Shown: piece by piece, positions 20,121 through 30,028 of the stretch | Layout of the letters: the number at the start of each line of letters is the position of its first letter | How positions within the stretch are numbered: the first letter of the stretch is position 1 | DNA from: Yponomeuta sedellus | Lineage: Eukaryota > Arthropoda > Insecta > Lepidoptera > Yponomeutidae | DNA: 64,000 bases | Reading direction: 5' to 3' | Assembly: GCA_934045075.1 (NCBI GenBank) | Contig: OW203737.1 | Coordinates: 2,741,965-2,805,964, forward strand | The notes under the pieces: generated by a model | What the model was told of the DNA's origin: nothing | The model's input: the letters and a program-made list of their open reading frames with translations, nothing else | Database searches by the model: none | Made by a program: the position numbers and the translations under genes

Positions 20121-20974
20121 ACCTCGACAAGGACTCCCTCCGGCGACTCCTTCCGAACTCGCGTTGTGCCGGTTTATCAGTTACCGACAGGACTCGTTGT
20201 GACAAAGTAATAAGTGACACTAGCGACATCTAGCGAAATTTCTGCGCGTTAGAGCAACGGGGGTCTTTGCATTAGGTGCGTTTCGTTTAAAATATTTTAA
20301 CTGTATACTTAGCTCAAAATTGCCGTTTTTTGTATAGTGTCACTTATGTTTTCAATGTGCGAAAATTTGTGGATGTCTGTTATTGGCCCTGTGAACTGTA
20401 TTTTTATTATTGTGATCAAATAAATTATTTTCGCTGTTGATTTCCTACATAAAATAAAATAAATAAAAATAAAGTAGGTGTGTACATACGTTTACATTGT
20501 CCTTTGCATTATACGTAATGAGATCATTTAGAAAGTAAGAAAGCAACGCCCCAGAACAGCAACATATTGCTTTTGACTTTATCGTAGGCACTTGGGCTGA
20601 AACGCTTCCGTTTATATTATTTTAATACCTATTTATATATGATTACGATAATCTTAGCTAGAAAACATGCACTTAGCTAGAAAAGCTTCTGTTTTACATA
20701 ATTAATATCGTTTCCTATACTATACTACCCATGTCTATGTCACAGTTAAAACACTAAACTAGTTTTGTTTGCTAAAATTAGTCAAAAGTACTTTTGTCTA
20801 AAGCTTACATTTGAAGCACCAAATGGTAAAAACACCTAAAATTATGCATCGCTCAATCTGCGACAACAAAAATATAGGTGCGACGAAGCACGTAGCGTAA
20901 CGGAGCGCGAAGAAGCGTGCTAGTTTGAACATGTAAGACCAAAAACCAACCTGAAATTGTTGGATACATACGTA
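20121..20974. other. Non-coding stretch
   Basis: Nothing beyond AT-rich unique-looking sequence was recognised. Confidence 0.35.
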
Positions 20975-21032
20975 GGACACTCAGAAAGTTTTGAGAAACT
21001 AAAAAAGTAACTTCTATGAAAAAAAATATTTT

Positions 21033-21187
21033 TTTAAAAACTATTTAGAGGCTAAAAATTTCACCCATGCCGGGATTCGAACCCGCAACCTCTGGCTATC
21101 CGTACCAGTATCTGGTACGGATAGCCAGAGGTTGCGGGTTCGAATCCCGGCATGGGTGAAATTTTTAGCCTCTAAATAGTTTTTAAA
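21033..21187. repeat. Perfect 76-bp-arm palindrome made of SINE-A
   Basis: Left arm 21033-21108 and right arm 21112-21187 are exact reverse complements with a 3-base spacer (TAT). Each arm is a half SINE-A from its tail to the anticodon region (GGCTATCCGTACCAG). The plus copy continues to about 21235. Confidence 0.9.
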
Positions 21188-21245
21188 TTTGTTCCTTAGC
21201 ACGGGTTAGTGCATTAAAAATAAAAATAGTGTAAAAATATTTTTA

Positions 21246-22396
21246 TTAATTCTTTTCAAAGAACTCTCCACCAGCCTCTATACAAAGTTTCATGCGTCTG
21301 AACCAATTTTCAAAACATTTTTTCCAGTCCTCCGCAGACACCTCTTCCACGGTCTTCTCAAACGCTGCTAGCGCGTCTTCTGGCGATGAAAACTGTATCC
21401 CTTTAAACTGATTTTTAATTTTAGGGAATAAAAAGAAGTCACACGGAGCCAAATCAGGACTGTAAGGAGGGTGTCCCAAGACTCTGACCGGTGTGGAGTC
21501 CAGAAAGTCCCTCGTTTTGATCGCAGAGTGCGCGGGCGCGTTGTCGTGGTGAAGAAGGACCCAGCGGAGCCCGGTGTTCGGTCACTTGTTGCTCAATTCA
21601 GAAAAAAACTTCTGGTAGGCATTTTGTGCTATACCATTCAGCGTTGATGCTGCTTTGGTCTCGAAGTGGAATTGAAATTAAGTACCCCGTCAAAGTGAAG
21701 AAACTAGCGATCAAAATATTTTCTGCGCTCCTCGATCGCTTCACTTTCGTAGGCGTTGGTTCATTTTGAAACAGCCAAACTGTCGACTGATGACGACTTT
21801 GTTTCTGGATCATATTGATAAATTCAGGATTCGTCACCTGTCACAATGTCGTAAACGCGCCGTGACGAGCCAGCATCAAACTTTTGTAACATATCACGGC
21901 ACCAATCCACACGGGCCTGCTTCTGAGCTTCGGTGAGGTTGTGCGGCACCCAGCGGGAAATTATTCTCCTTACGCGAAGGTGCTCGTGCAAAATCTTGTG
22001 AACACTTCCTGAACCAATCTGCAGTATATGCTGAATCTCTTCGAACGTAATTCGTCTGTTTTCTTGAATAATTAATTCAAGAAAACAGACGAATTACGTT
22101 CGATTCAAGAAAACAGACGAATTACGTTCGAAGAGATTCAGCATATACTGCAGATTGGTTTTTACTGCCAGCAAACTTTCTTCGGTGACAGCCATCGTAG
22201 GACGACCACTCCTTTGTTCATCTCCCAAAGTAAGACGACCGCGTTTGAACTCGCTATACCAGCGGTAGATGGTTGCTGTTGAAGGTCCTTTATCCATAAA
22301 AGCAATTCGAAGTCGATGAAATGACTCATTAGGTTTTAAGCCACATTTGAAATCGTAAATAATCATAGCACGAAAATGTTCTCGATGCAGATCCAT
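21246..22396 (-). pseudogene. Mariner transposase pseudogene
   Basis: The N-terminal helix-turn-helix part starts MDLHREHFRAMIIYDFKCG (22396). The catalytic region retains HHDNAPAHS and YSPDLAPCDFFLFP, with 34 residues between the last two aspartates (mariner D,D34D), and ends GGEFFEKN. Lesions: an internal inverted duplication at 22019-22160, TGA where the TGDES-Trp tryptophan codon is expected (about 21832), a nearby frameshift and another TGA before the HHDNA block. It is not functional. The stop at 21246 lies about 10 bp from the nested SINE. Confidence 0.85.
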
Positions 22397-22622
22397 TTTT
22401 TAATGAGACAAGAAAATTTGAATTGGCTCTCAAAAAAATGCGGAGGGAAATTTGAAATCGAACAGTAGTATTTTTAAAACAATTACAAGTGGCCAGTGTC
22501 CTATACATAAAAACTTTTTTTCGAAAAACTTTCTGAGTGGCCTGAGGGTATTAGAATTATTTTACTTAATTGTTCTTAATTCAAAACTAGTTTTGACCGT
22601 TTAAGAGTTTTGACTGTAATGC

Positions 22623-22836
22623 TGCGGCCACACTTGAAGGCGAAGATTTGTGTTCGCGTTGTCGCGACAACATTTCGTGTTCGCTCTACAGCGAAGAGCT
22701 TGACCACATCATAAGAAGATTTTGGCCTTTGGGCCGTAAATCCCTTTGATGTGCGGCATTTTACCGACAGCGGCGCGAAGGGTGTTTGCATTCGCGATGA
22801 CGCAAATCTTCGCGTTATCGCGATAGTGTGGCCGTA
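22623..22836. mobile_element. Foldback MITE, about 214 bp
   Basis: Ends TGCGGCCACACT and AGTGTGGCCGTA, with inverted subterminal GCGAAGATTTG-type blocks and several TCGCGA motifs. No protein-coding content despite open frames on both strands. Confidence 0.65.
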
Positions 22837-23114
22837 CCATAACATCTATAACGATGATGATGACCCTTTTCGACCGAAGTCGGTCACTACGGCTGGGCAT
22901 ATCGTCGGGCATGTGGCCTCCTTGCCCATCGGTTTTCTGACTGATGTAGTTATCTTGGCTAGAAAGGTGCGCTTGCATCGACTACAAGTAAGTTTTCTGG
23001 TTTAAGAGATCCATAGAGCTCACTAGCGCCACCAATGATATGCTTTTTCTTTCCGGCGATGTGTTAATTTGTTCCGATAAATGTTTTTCTTTCTTTCTTC
23101 TTTCATCTTTCATC

Positions 23115-23349
23115 TGTAGTAAAACTCCGACACGTTACAGTACAATAAGCAATCTTTATTCGTAACGTTACATCTTTTCACAATACAATTTAAATAATAA
23201 CAGGAACAGCAGATACGTCCGATCACCACGGCTGTCTAGCAACCAATGCCTTCCCCCGCCGATACAGCCATTCGAGTCCCGTATATCTTTTTTTTTTGAA
23301 CCGGTATCGTTCTACCGCACAAGTAGTATTCGAATCGAAAAACCTTACA
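23115..23349 (-). repeat. 3' LTR of the gypsy-type element
   Basis: 235 bp; on the sense strand it starts TGTAAGG and ends ACTACA, with an AATAAA polyadenylation motif (in inverse near 23157). The left flank is two copies of the TTTCATC satellite unit. Confidence 0.93.
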
Positions 23350-23587
23350 CTCGTCCATCCTGACAACGTGTATGTCCTCATACACGGCATCACGTGAAAC
23401 GAATAAACCTTACACTCGGCGAGGGAAAAGCATGTAAGAAAAGGTAAAAAAAAATAAAATAGAAATACTTTCTGTATGCATAACCAAACCCAGTATAAAT
23501 ATGCAAAAATCTTAATTATTGTCTCAGAACCTAAGTCCTGCAAACCTATCCAAATCTAATTCTATCATAAAAAAAAAAAATTACCAT

Positions 23588-24240
23588 GTGTCAACATTAC
23601 AGGTCCCGCTAACCCATCCAATTCTAGCGCGAACTGTAATGAGGCTCTTTATGAATGGAATAGTTCCCGCTAACCCATCCAATTCTAGCAAGAACTAAAA
23701 CCATAACTGATTCATTGACACAATACACGCTAACCCATCCAATTCTAGCGTGACTGTCCCAATGCATTAATATTCCTAACTCTATCTTTCTTATGCACAG
23801 AACAGTCATCAGTAAATACATCACTGTCAACATTTCAGGTCCCACTAACCCATCCAATTCTAGGGAGAACTGTAATGAGGCTCTTTATGAATGATATAGT
23901 TCCCGCTAACCCATCCAATTCTAGCAAGAACTAAAACCATAACTAATTCATTGACACAATACACGCTAACCCATCCAATTCTAGCGTGACTGTCCCAATG
24001 CATTAATATTCCTAACTCTATCTTTCTTATGCACAGAACAGTCATCAGTAAATACATCACTGTCAACATTACAGGTCCCACTAACCCATCCAATTCTAGG
24101 GAGAACTGTAATGAGACTCTTTATGAATGGAATAGTTCCCGCTAACCCATCCAATTCTAGCAAGAACTAAACCATAATTCATTCATTGACACAATACATG
24201 CTAACCCATCCAATTCTAGCGTGATTGTCCCAATGCATTA
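23588..24240 (-). repeat. 236-bp tandem repeat carrying nine hairpin motifs
   Basis: Period 236 bp (starts at 23601, 23837 and 24073; the third is partial). Each unit has three copies of the conserved block TAACCCATCCAATTCTAG (about 23608, 23670, 23729, 23844, 23907, 23966, 24080, 24142, 24203). On the element's sense strand the block becomes a 13-base loop, GAATTGGATGGGT, closed by stems of 7-10 pairs that differ between positions but remain paired, partly through G-U. A degenerate tenth copy lies near 23540. It is untranslated sequence between pol and the 3' LTR. Confidence 0.85.
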
Positions 24241-24452
24241 ACATTAGATTGGTACTCATTATTTACAAATAATCAGTCGGCATCGACATAGCTTAGTCAT
24301 TAATTTGAAAATACATTTAAGTACATTAATGATAATGATCCTAAATAACTCATTCAACTCAAACAATATTGGTTTAATCGTATATAAGTCAACAAATGAC
24401 CACATCTCTATGTAGTTTTAAATAATTAGTTACATATATAAACAATATCTCA

Positions 24453-27050
24453 TCAATCATCAATATCATCGGAATTAAATTCATAATCATTGTGAAGGGC
24501 AGAATTACCGGTACTATCATCATTACAATCACTGTGAACCTCTAAAGCCGCTATGTGCACGCAAGGCGACATTCGATCAGCCGCTACTGTGGTTTTGCGT
24601 TTATTCTTACCCCCAGTCAGGCCAGGTATGGCAGCTAACCTATAACGGTCGTTTCCCAACACTGTAACAACCCTGTATGGCCCTATGAATGAAGGCAAGA
24701 GCTTTGTACTATTTCCATTGTTATTAAAAGCAACTTTAGTAATTTTAACCAAGTCTCCTTCGTTATATATGCGAGCTGGCTTTCTACCTTTATCATAATT
24801 ATTCTTTTGTTTAATTTGGTTTTCCAGAATTCTATTCTTCACTTCTTCCCTTATGGTGATCACATCATTATCTTCACGCGTGTTCCTTCTAATTTCATTG
24901 AGCTTAGGATTCAATTCTACATTCATAGAAGTTCCAAACATTACTTCGGCAGGAGTCCTGCCAGTTGTTTTCTGACTGGTATTATTTAATCCCCATTGTA
25001 CTGCTCCAATCTTCTCATCCCATACTTTCTCGTCATTGTCTAAGTTTTGAGCGGTCAGCGAGTCTAGAATTGAACGGTTGTACCGTTCAACCTGGCCATT
25101 TGAGCGTGGGCTAGACACCGCGTTAAGCACATGCTTGACACCCTTATCTAAGCAAAACCTTCTGAAAGCATGTGATGTGAAGCAAGAACCACGGTCACTA
25201 ATGATGCGATCTGGAAACCTGAATGTATAAAACACATCTTCCAACGCACGTATCGCGTTCTGGGTGTTCGTATTTCTTACAGGTCTTATGAAGACAAATT
25301 TGGTGAAAGCTTCCACGATGACTAATAGGTGAGAATTTCCCCGCTTAGATCTCACGAATGGGCCGAGATGGTCAATGTGGACGGTGTGAAAAGGAACGTC
25401 GACCTTTTCAATAGTATGCAAGTGTCCCTCTGGTGCTCGTGTGCCCCTTTTTGCGTACGCACACTGAACACAGGCTTGTACATACTTTTTTATAAATCTG
25501 GACATTTTCGGGAACCAATAGGATTTTTTTATTCGTTCAATGGTCTTTTCCACACCAAAATGCCCAATATCATCGTGGTTTAATTTACACAACTGCCATC
25601 TCGCCCCCTTTGGTACCACCCACCGTATATTATTATTATCGCCGTCAATAATTTTATAAAGCTGATTGTCTCGAATGGTGTAATTATCTCGAATATACTT
25701 TAAACCATCGACATCAATATCCGAAGAGATAATGTCTCTTATTCTGCTAAGCTCGGGATCTCCCAACTGCAGAGTTTGCAGCCAGTCATCGCTATTAATT
25801 GACATTACCATCGGATATTGTCCTAACACATCGACAGTTTCTTCATCCGCTATAGGATTGCGTGACAGCGCATCCACGTGTGTCATTTTTGAACCTGCTC
25901 TATATTCAATGCAACATCGAAATTCCTGCAGTAATAGCCACCAGCGTGCCACACGTGGAATTATGTCACGTTTTACAAATGTACTGCGTAATGCACTGCA
26001 GTCCGTAACTATCTTAAAATCCTGCCCTAAAAGATAAATACGGAACTTTTTAAGAGAGCAAATTACCGCCAGCGTTTCTAATTCATAAGCATGAAAATGT
26101 TTTTCTTCTGGCGTGGTCTGTCGACTGTAGAAGGCAACAGGACGAAACTCACCTCCAGACAGCGGCTTTTGCATCAGAATACCACCAATACCTACTTTGC
26201 TGGCATCTGTGTGGAGTTCCGTCTCTGCTGTTGGGTCATAGATAGCTAGAATGGGTCGATCAGTTAATCTCTCCTTCAAATCCCTGAAAGCTTCTTCTTG
26301 TTCATCCAACCAGCACCAAGGTGCATCCTTCTTGAGTAACGTATTCAAGGGGTGGGCTATTTGCGCGAAGTTCCGAATGAATTTGCGGAAATATCCCACA
26401 AGACCCAAAAACTGTCGCACCGAGTGCTGATCGGATGGACGTGGAAATTCTATGACGCTGGTAATCTTTTTGTTCCCGGGTCTGATGCCCAACGCGCTAA
26501 TTTCATACCCCAAATAGTCTACTTTATCAGCCAGAAACTCGCATTTTGAAAGGTTTAACGTCAAATTGGCCTTTTCCAGTAGTTTCAAAACGCTCTCAAA
26601 TCGGCTCAGACACTCATCTTTATCCTTTCCATAGATTAGTACGTCGTCTATATACACGGTGGCCTCACTATAGCGCGCAGATCCTAAGACTTTGTGCATC
26701 ATCCGCTGAAAAACTGCGGGCGCGTTTGCAAGGCCGAACGGCATACGATTGAACTCGTATTGACCGTCCGGCGTCACAAACGCCGTGAAAGGTTTCGATG
26801 TTTCGGATATCGGGACTTGGTAGTACCCGGATGCCAAGTCGAGGGAAATAAAATATGCTTGTCCGGATAACCGGGAGATTTCATCCTCAATTATTGGCAT
26901 CGGGTACCGCTCCTTGACCGTCACAGAGTTGAGTAGTCTATAGTCTATACATAATCGCAGCTTGCCGTCTTTCTTGCGAACCAGGATGATCGGACTTGCA
27001 TAATTATTCTGATGTAGATTCCCTGATGACATCAGCCTCGAGCATTTCAC
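24453..27050 (-). CDS. pol: Retrotransposon Pol: RT, RNase H, integrase
   Basis: Long frame of 865 codons counted from its first ATG. Reverse transcriptase is at about 18-195 with YIDD at 133-136. RNase H is at about 270-395 (HTDASKVGIGG). The integrase zinc site is H492, H497, C527, C530, and the core has D560, D619 and E655. The C-terminal part ends with an acidic tail. The catalytic residues looked for are all present. The frame overlaps the upstream gag-protease frame by 47 bases in the +1 register. The natural homology to RT begins only around residue 17, so the first ATG is not a true start. The break falls within the beginning of RT, which suggests a one-base lesion rather than a programmed shift, though the latter is not excluded. 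Confidence 0.9.
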   Translation of the reverse strand: MKCSRLMSSGNLHQNNYASPIILVRKKDGKLRLCIDYRLLNSVTVKERYPMPIIEDEISRLSGQAYFISLDLASGYYQVPISETSKPFTAFVTPDGQYEFNRMPFGLANAPAVFQRMMHKVLGSARYSEATVYIDDVLIYGKDKDECLSRFESVLKLLEKANLTLNLSKCEFLADKVDYLGYEISALGIRPGNKKITSVIEFPRPSDQHSVRQFLGLVGYFRKFIRNFAQIAHPLNTLLKKDAPWCWLDEQEEAFRDLKERLTDRPILAIYDPTAETELHTDASKVGIGGILMQKPLSGGEFRPVAFYSRQTTPEEKHFHAYELETLAVICSLKKFRIYLLGQDFKIVTDCSALRSTFVKRDIIPRVARWWLLLQEFRCCIEYRAGSKMTHVDALSRNPIADEETVDVLGQYPMVMSINSDDWLQTLQLGDPELSRIRDIISSDIDVDGLKYIRDNYTIRDNQLYKIIDGDNNNIRWVVPKGARWQLCKLNHDDIGHFGVEKTIERIKKSYWFPKMSRFIKKYVQACVQCAYAKRGTRAPEGHLHTIEKVDVPFHTVHIDHLGPFVRSKRGNSHLLVIVEAFTKFVFIRPVRNTNTQNAIRALEDVFYTFRFPDRIISDRGSCFTSHAFRRFCLDKGVKHVLNAVSSPRSNGQVERYNRSILDSLTAQNLDNDEKVWDEKIGAVQWGLNNTSQKTTGRTPAEVMFGTSMNVELNPKLNEIRRNTREDNDVITIREEVKNRILENQIKQKNNYDKGRKPARIYNEGDLVKITKVAFNNNGNSTKLLPSFIGPYRVVTVLGNDRYRLAAIPGLTGGKNKRKTTVAADRMSPCVHIAALEVHSDCNDDSTGNSALHNDYEFNSDDIDD

Positions 27051-29355
27051 TCACCATGGTCCGCACTTGCTCGCGTTCTTTGTGTGACAAGCGGTAGGGG
27101 CGATATACAATGGGCCGTTTGCTGTTGATTTCAATTGTCATTTCGGCAGCATTTGTACACCCCAAATCCTTCAATTTGGAAGCAAAGCAGTGTCTATATT
27201 TGTGCAGAATATCATAAAGTCTTTTCTTGTCTGCTTCGTCAGCACTGTCACCTACACGAACCAAGTTCTTGTCAATATCATCATGAACAGATACTAACAT
27301 GTGAGATTCAGAAGATATGATCCGATTTACTATGTGAATTTTTGTTGCACGGCATAATGTTGCACCCATTACCATTTGAAGTTGACCGGAAATGGGCGCA
27401 ACACTGACTTTTACTACCCCGTTTGTCACGCGATATACACCACCATAAATGGTGTACTGATCTGACGGTTTTCCTACCACCTTGCTGCTAACAATAATAT
27501 TGCCATTTATTCGTGGTTCTGTAACGGCTGTAATGGTCGCAGGACCATGAACACGAACACAAGAAGATACCATTACTTTGACATTTTGATCATCCTCCAG
27601 TCTGGCCTCACTAAACGGCAATTCATCTTTAAAATTTAGAAACTTTAAGTGTTCTGAATTCTTGTACACAACGACGTGTCGTTGTTCAGTAAAAGACTGA
27701 CCGATTAGTATGGGTACCTGTAGGAAGTGGTCTTCCACAACATGAAACTTTACTTGAGCACTTACTCCATCTACTTCTAGGTTAGCCTGAACGCTTCCAA
27801 ATGAGTGCACAATTTCGTTACCAAAGCCCTTCAGGGGTACCAATCCACTGTCACAAACGAGTCCTAATGTGGGTATAATCGATTTAGCCAAAAGTGAAAC
27901 TTCGCTTCCAAAATCTATAAAAGCCTGAAACTCAGCTCCATTCACCGATACAACTTTAGTATATTTAGAGTTGGATTTAGAAGCAGAAATGCACATTGTT
28001 TTGGGTGTAGTTTCTTTTTTATCAGTATTTCCACTTTGTGGCCTAACGTTGCAACTGTCGGATTTGTGACCATATCTGTGACATAAAACGCATTTAATCA
28101 AGGGTTTGGGACACTTCATGAAAGGGTGTCCGCGTTCTTTGCAATTAAAACAAAATAATACGGAATTGCCAGTTACAGTGCTAGGTCTCTTGCCATCTAC
28201 ATTGCTACCTGGGGGTCTATTATCGTTTGTAGGTCTACTCTTAAAAGTAAACCGTTCCGTTTGCACTGTTTGTGCCGAATCTTTATTGCTCATAAGAAAT
28301 TGCAAGAGCTGGTCAGGATGCGTACAGCTCAGTGCAAGGGCACTAGTTTTCATGGTCCTATCACTTATTCCATGTATAAGACAATCGACCGCACGCTTCC
28401 CATCGATGTCGCATTGGTTCAGAAGGGCGATCTTTTCATAGAAATATACTTCAATAGGTTCGTTGGCTCTGGTCTTACGTTTCAGCATGTCCTCCAGGGA
28501 CTGGCCATAATTATGCTCGCAGGGGAAAGCCGTCAATAGCTTTTCCTGCCACTCTGGCCAACTGAATAGAATGGAATTCAACCCTTCATACCAAGTTTTG
28601 GCCAATCCCTGGAGTTTCTGCATCGCAAAATGAACAACTGTTTTGTCGTCCCAGCCATAAACGGTGGAACACTCATTGACTTTTCGAAGCCAAATGTCAA
28701 TTCTTTGATTTTTCGATGATGGATCGAACTCGGGCAAAATGTTTTTATGATTTAAGCTGCTAGTACTGTGAGCACCCGTTGATGGCTGAGGTGGTTTCAT
28801 AGACTTTAAAATATCAATAACATCTTTTGTAGAAAATGCTGGACTACCTGACCTACGGTTAGAATGAGCACCGAGTGCGTCATTCAGTTTGTAATGACCG
28901 CGCCGCTCGCCACGACCCTCCGCGTGAGAATGTTGATCCTTTGTTTGGCCACGTGAAGAGGCTCGACCACCACTCTCCCTAAGTGGTGAGCGCTCACGTG
29001 ATCCAAACTTTGACCGCACACGACTCAACTCACGACTAAGTCGTGAGCGCTCACAGGCTTTGGACGCAGAACGCCAACGGCTACGCTCACGATTCAATTC
29101 ATCTTCCAAACGTCTTACTCTGTCCCGTTCCCGCTCCAACACGCGTTCCTTTTCCCGAAGACTCCGACTGCGCTCGCTGCGACGATCCGGGCTGCGACTT
29201 CGACAGCGGCCGCGACCTCTGTAGCTGTCCACGTGCACCTCGCTGCGTAGACGGCTTCGACTTCGTCTGGTCCCGTCTCCTTCACCGTCACGGCGAGTGC
29301 AGCTGCGCTCGGGTGTCTCGACATGACGGCGTTGTCCCTTTTCGCCTTGTTCCAT
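27004..29355 (-). CDS. gag: Retrotransposon Gag and protease
   Basis: 783 codons. Residues 1-160 are extremely rich in Arg, Ser and Glu (RSRSRLRSE, CRSRSPDRRSERSRS), resembling splicing-factor RS domains, with a coiled-coil-like ERERDRVRRLEDELNRERSR stretch. A retrotransposon Gag domain spans about 205-335. Two zinc knuckles follow (C402-C415 and C422-C435, both CX2CX4HX4C). The aspartic protease lies around 470-560. Its active-site triad reads D-F-G (481-483) instead of the usual D-S/T-G; the Phe codon is at 27910-27912. The frame then enters the start of RT and stops at TAA. The ATG at 29353-29355 is the natural start. Confidence 0.9.
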   Translation of the reverse strand: MEQGEKGQRRHVETPERSCTRRDGEGDGTRRSRSRLRSEVHVDSYRGRGRCRSRSPDRRSERSRSLREKERVLERERDRVRRLEDELNRERSRWRSASKACERSRLSRELSRVRSKFGSRERSPLRESGGRASSRGQTKDQHSHAEGRGERRGHYKLNDALGAHSNRRSGSPAFSTKDVIDILKSMKPPQPSTGAHSTSSLNHKNILPEFDPSSKNQRIDIWLRKVNECSTVYGWDDKTVVHFAMQKLQGLAKTWYEGLNSILFSWPEWQEKLLTAFPCEHNYGQSLEDMLKRKTRANEPIEVYFYEKIALLNQCDIDGKRAVDCLIHGISDRTMKTSALALSCTHPDQLLQFLMSNKDSAQTVQTERFTFKSRPTNDNRPPGSNVDGKRPSTVTGNSVLFCFNCKERGHPFMKCPKPLIKCVLCHRYGHKSDSCNVRPQSGNTDKKETTPKTMCISASKSNSKYTKVVSVNGAEFQAFIDFGSEVSLLAKSIIPTLGLVCDSGLVPLKGFGNEIVHSFGSVQANLEVDGVSAQVKFHVVEDHFLQVPILIGQSFTEQRHVVVYKNSEHLKFLNFKDELPFSEARLEDDQNVKVMVSSCVRVHGPATITAVTEPRINGNIIVSSKVVGKPSDQYTIYGGVYRVTNGVVKVSVAPISGQLQMVMGATLCRATKIHIVNRIISSESHMLVSVHDDIDKNLVRVGDSADEADKKRLYDILHKYRHCFASKLKDLGCTNAAEMTIEINSKRPIVYRPYRLSHKEREQVRTMVSEMLEADVIRESTSE

Positions 29356-29793
29356 AATCTAGAACTCAGAAACAAAACAATCGGTTTGAATTTGGTCTAG
29401 CAGTATTTTTATTTTAATGTGACATATCTCCAAAACCGTGAGTCCTAGCGTGAAATTGATGAAATTTTTGCTACCCTTTATAACCCCGCTCGAAAGTATT
29501 GAAACCTCCCAAGCCGACCTTAATATGACCTTGACGGGTACTTAATGTAGAATTTTTAAGCTTACGTCATTGTCTTTCCAGTTATTTAGTCTATCAAATG
29601 CCTGAACGGCTTACATTGAACCTATTGTGCTTTTCTTATTAAAAATAGATCCAAACTGTCAAAAATAATTATTAAAAATCACAATGGAGAATTTATTTTG
29701 ACAGATATTTAATCTAACGGCCTTTTTCCCTTTTTTTTATGTAGGTATCAGAATCAATTTAAAAATGTGGGCATGTACTTACCGCTTCTGATT
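29356..29793 (-). other. 5' leader of the gypsy-type element
   Basis: 438 bp between LTR and gag start. On the sense strand a GGTAAGT donor-like sequence lies near the LTR (about 29778). No coding potential. Confidence 0.5.
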
Positions 29794-30028
29794 TGTAGTA
29801 AAACTCCGACACGTTACAGTACAATAAGCAATCTTTATTCGTAACGTTACATCTTTTCACAATACAATTTAAATAATAACAGGAACAGCAGATACGTCCG
29901 ATCACCACGGCTGTCTAGCAACCAATGCCTTCCCCCGCCGATACAGCCATTCGAGTCACGTATATCTTTTTTTTTTGAACCGGTATCGTTCTACCGCACA
30001 AGTAGTATTCGAATCGAAAAACCTTACA
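29794..30028 (-). repeat. 5' LTR of the gypsy-type element
   Basis: Identical to 23115-23349 except one base (position about 29958, A instead of C on the + strand). Followed on the right by the satellite, starting with CATC. Confidence 0.93.

Larger units (their letters stand above)
20975..22542 (-). mobile_element. Mariner transposon 1, dead, with nested SINE
   Basis: Inverted ends GGACACTCAGAAAGTTTT (left) and the mirror of GGCCACTCAGAAAGTTTT (right). TA precedes the left end; the right flank is TG. Without the ~200-bp SINE-A at 21033-21235 the length is about 1.36 kb, normal for a mariner. It holds the broken transposase at 21246-22396. Confidence 0.85.
23115..30028 (-). mobile_element. 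Ty3/gypsy-type LTR retrotransposon
   Basis: Two 235-bp LTRs bound a 6.9-kb element on the minus strand. Order in sense direction: 5' LTR (29794-30028), leader, gag-protease frame (27004-29355), pol frame (24453-27050), a long 3' region with hairpin repeats (23588-24240) and 3' LTR (23115-23349). RT precedes integrase, as in Ty3/gypsy. No env-like frame exists between pol and the 3' LTR. The flanking 4-bp duplication is CATC, within a 7-bp satellite. LTRs differ at one position by eye, so the insertion is young. No convincing tRNA primer-binding site was recognised. Confidence 0.93.

Noticed and set aside
22709..23005. Open frames on both strands near 22.7-23.0 kb
   Set aside because: They overlap a foldback MITE and each other and show no recognisable protein.
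23600..24240. CRISPR-like array (short conserved repeats with spacers)
   Set aside because: The spacers are themselves repeated with a 236-bp period and the array lies in a retrotransposon 3' region of an animal genome.
23350..24452. env-like gene of an errantivirus
   Set aside because: No frame longer than about 77 codons and no signal peptide or transmembrane pattern; the region is repeats.
24807..28539. Plus-strand open frames across the retrotransposon
   Set aside because: Shadows of the minus-strand gag and pol frames; no domains.
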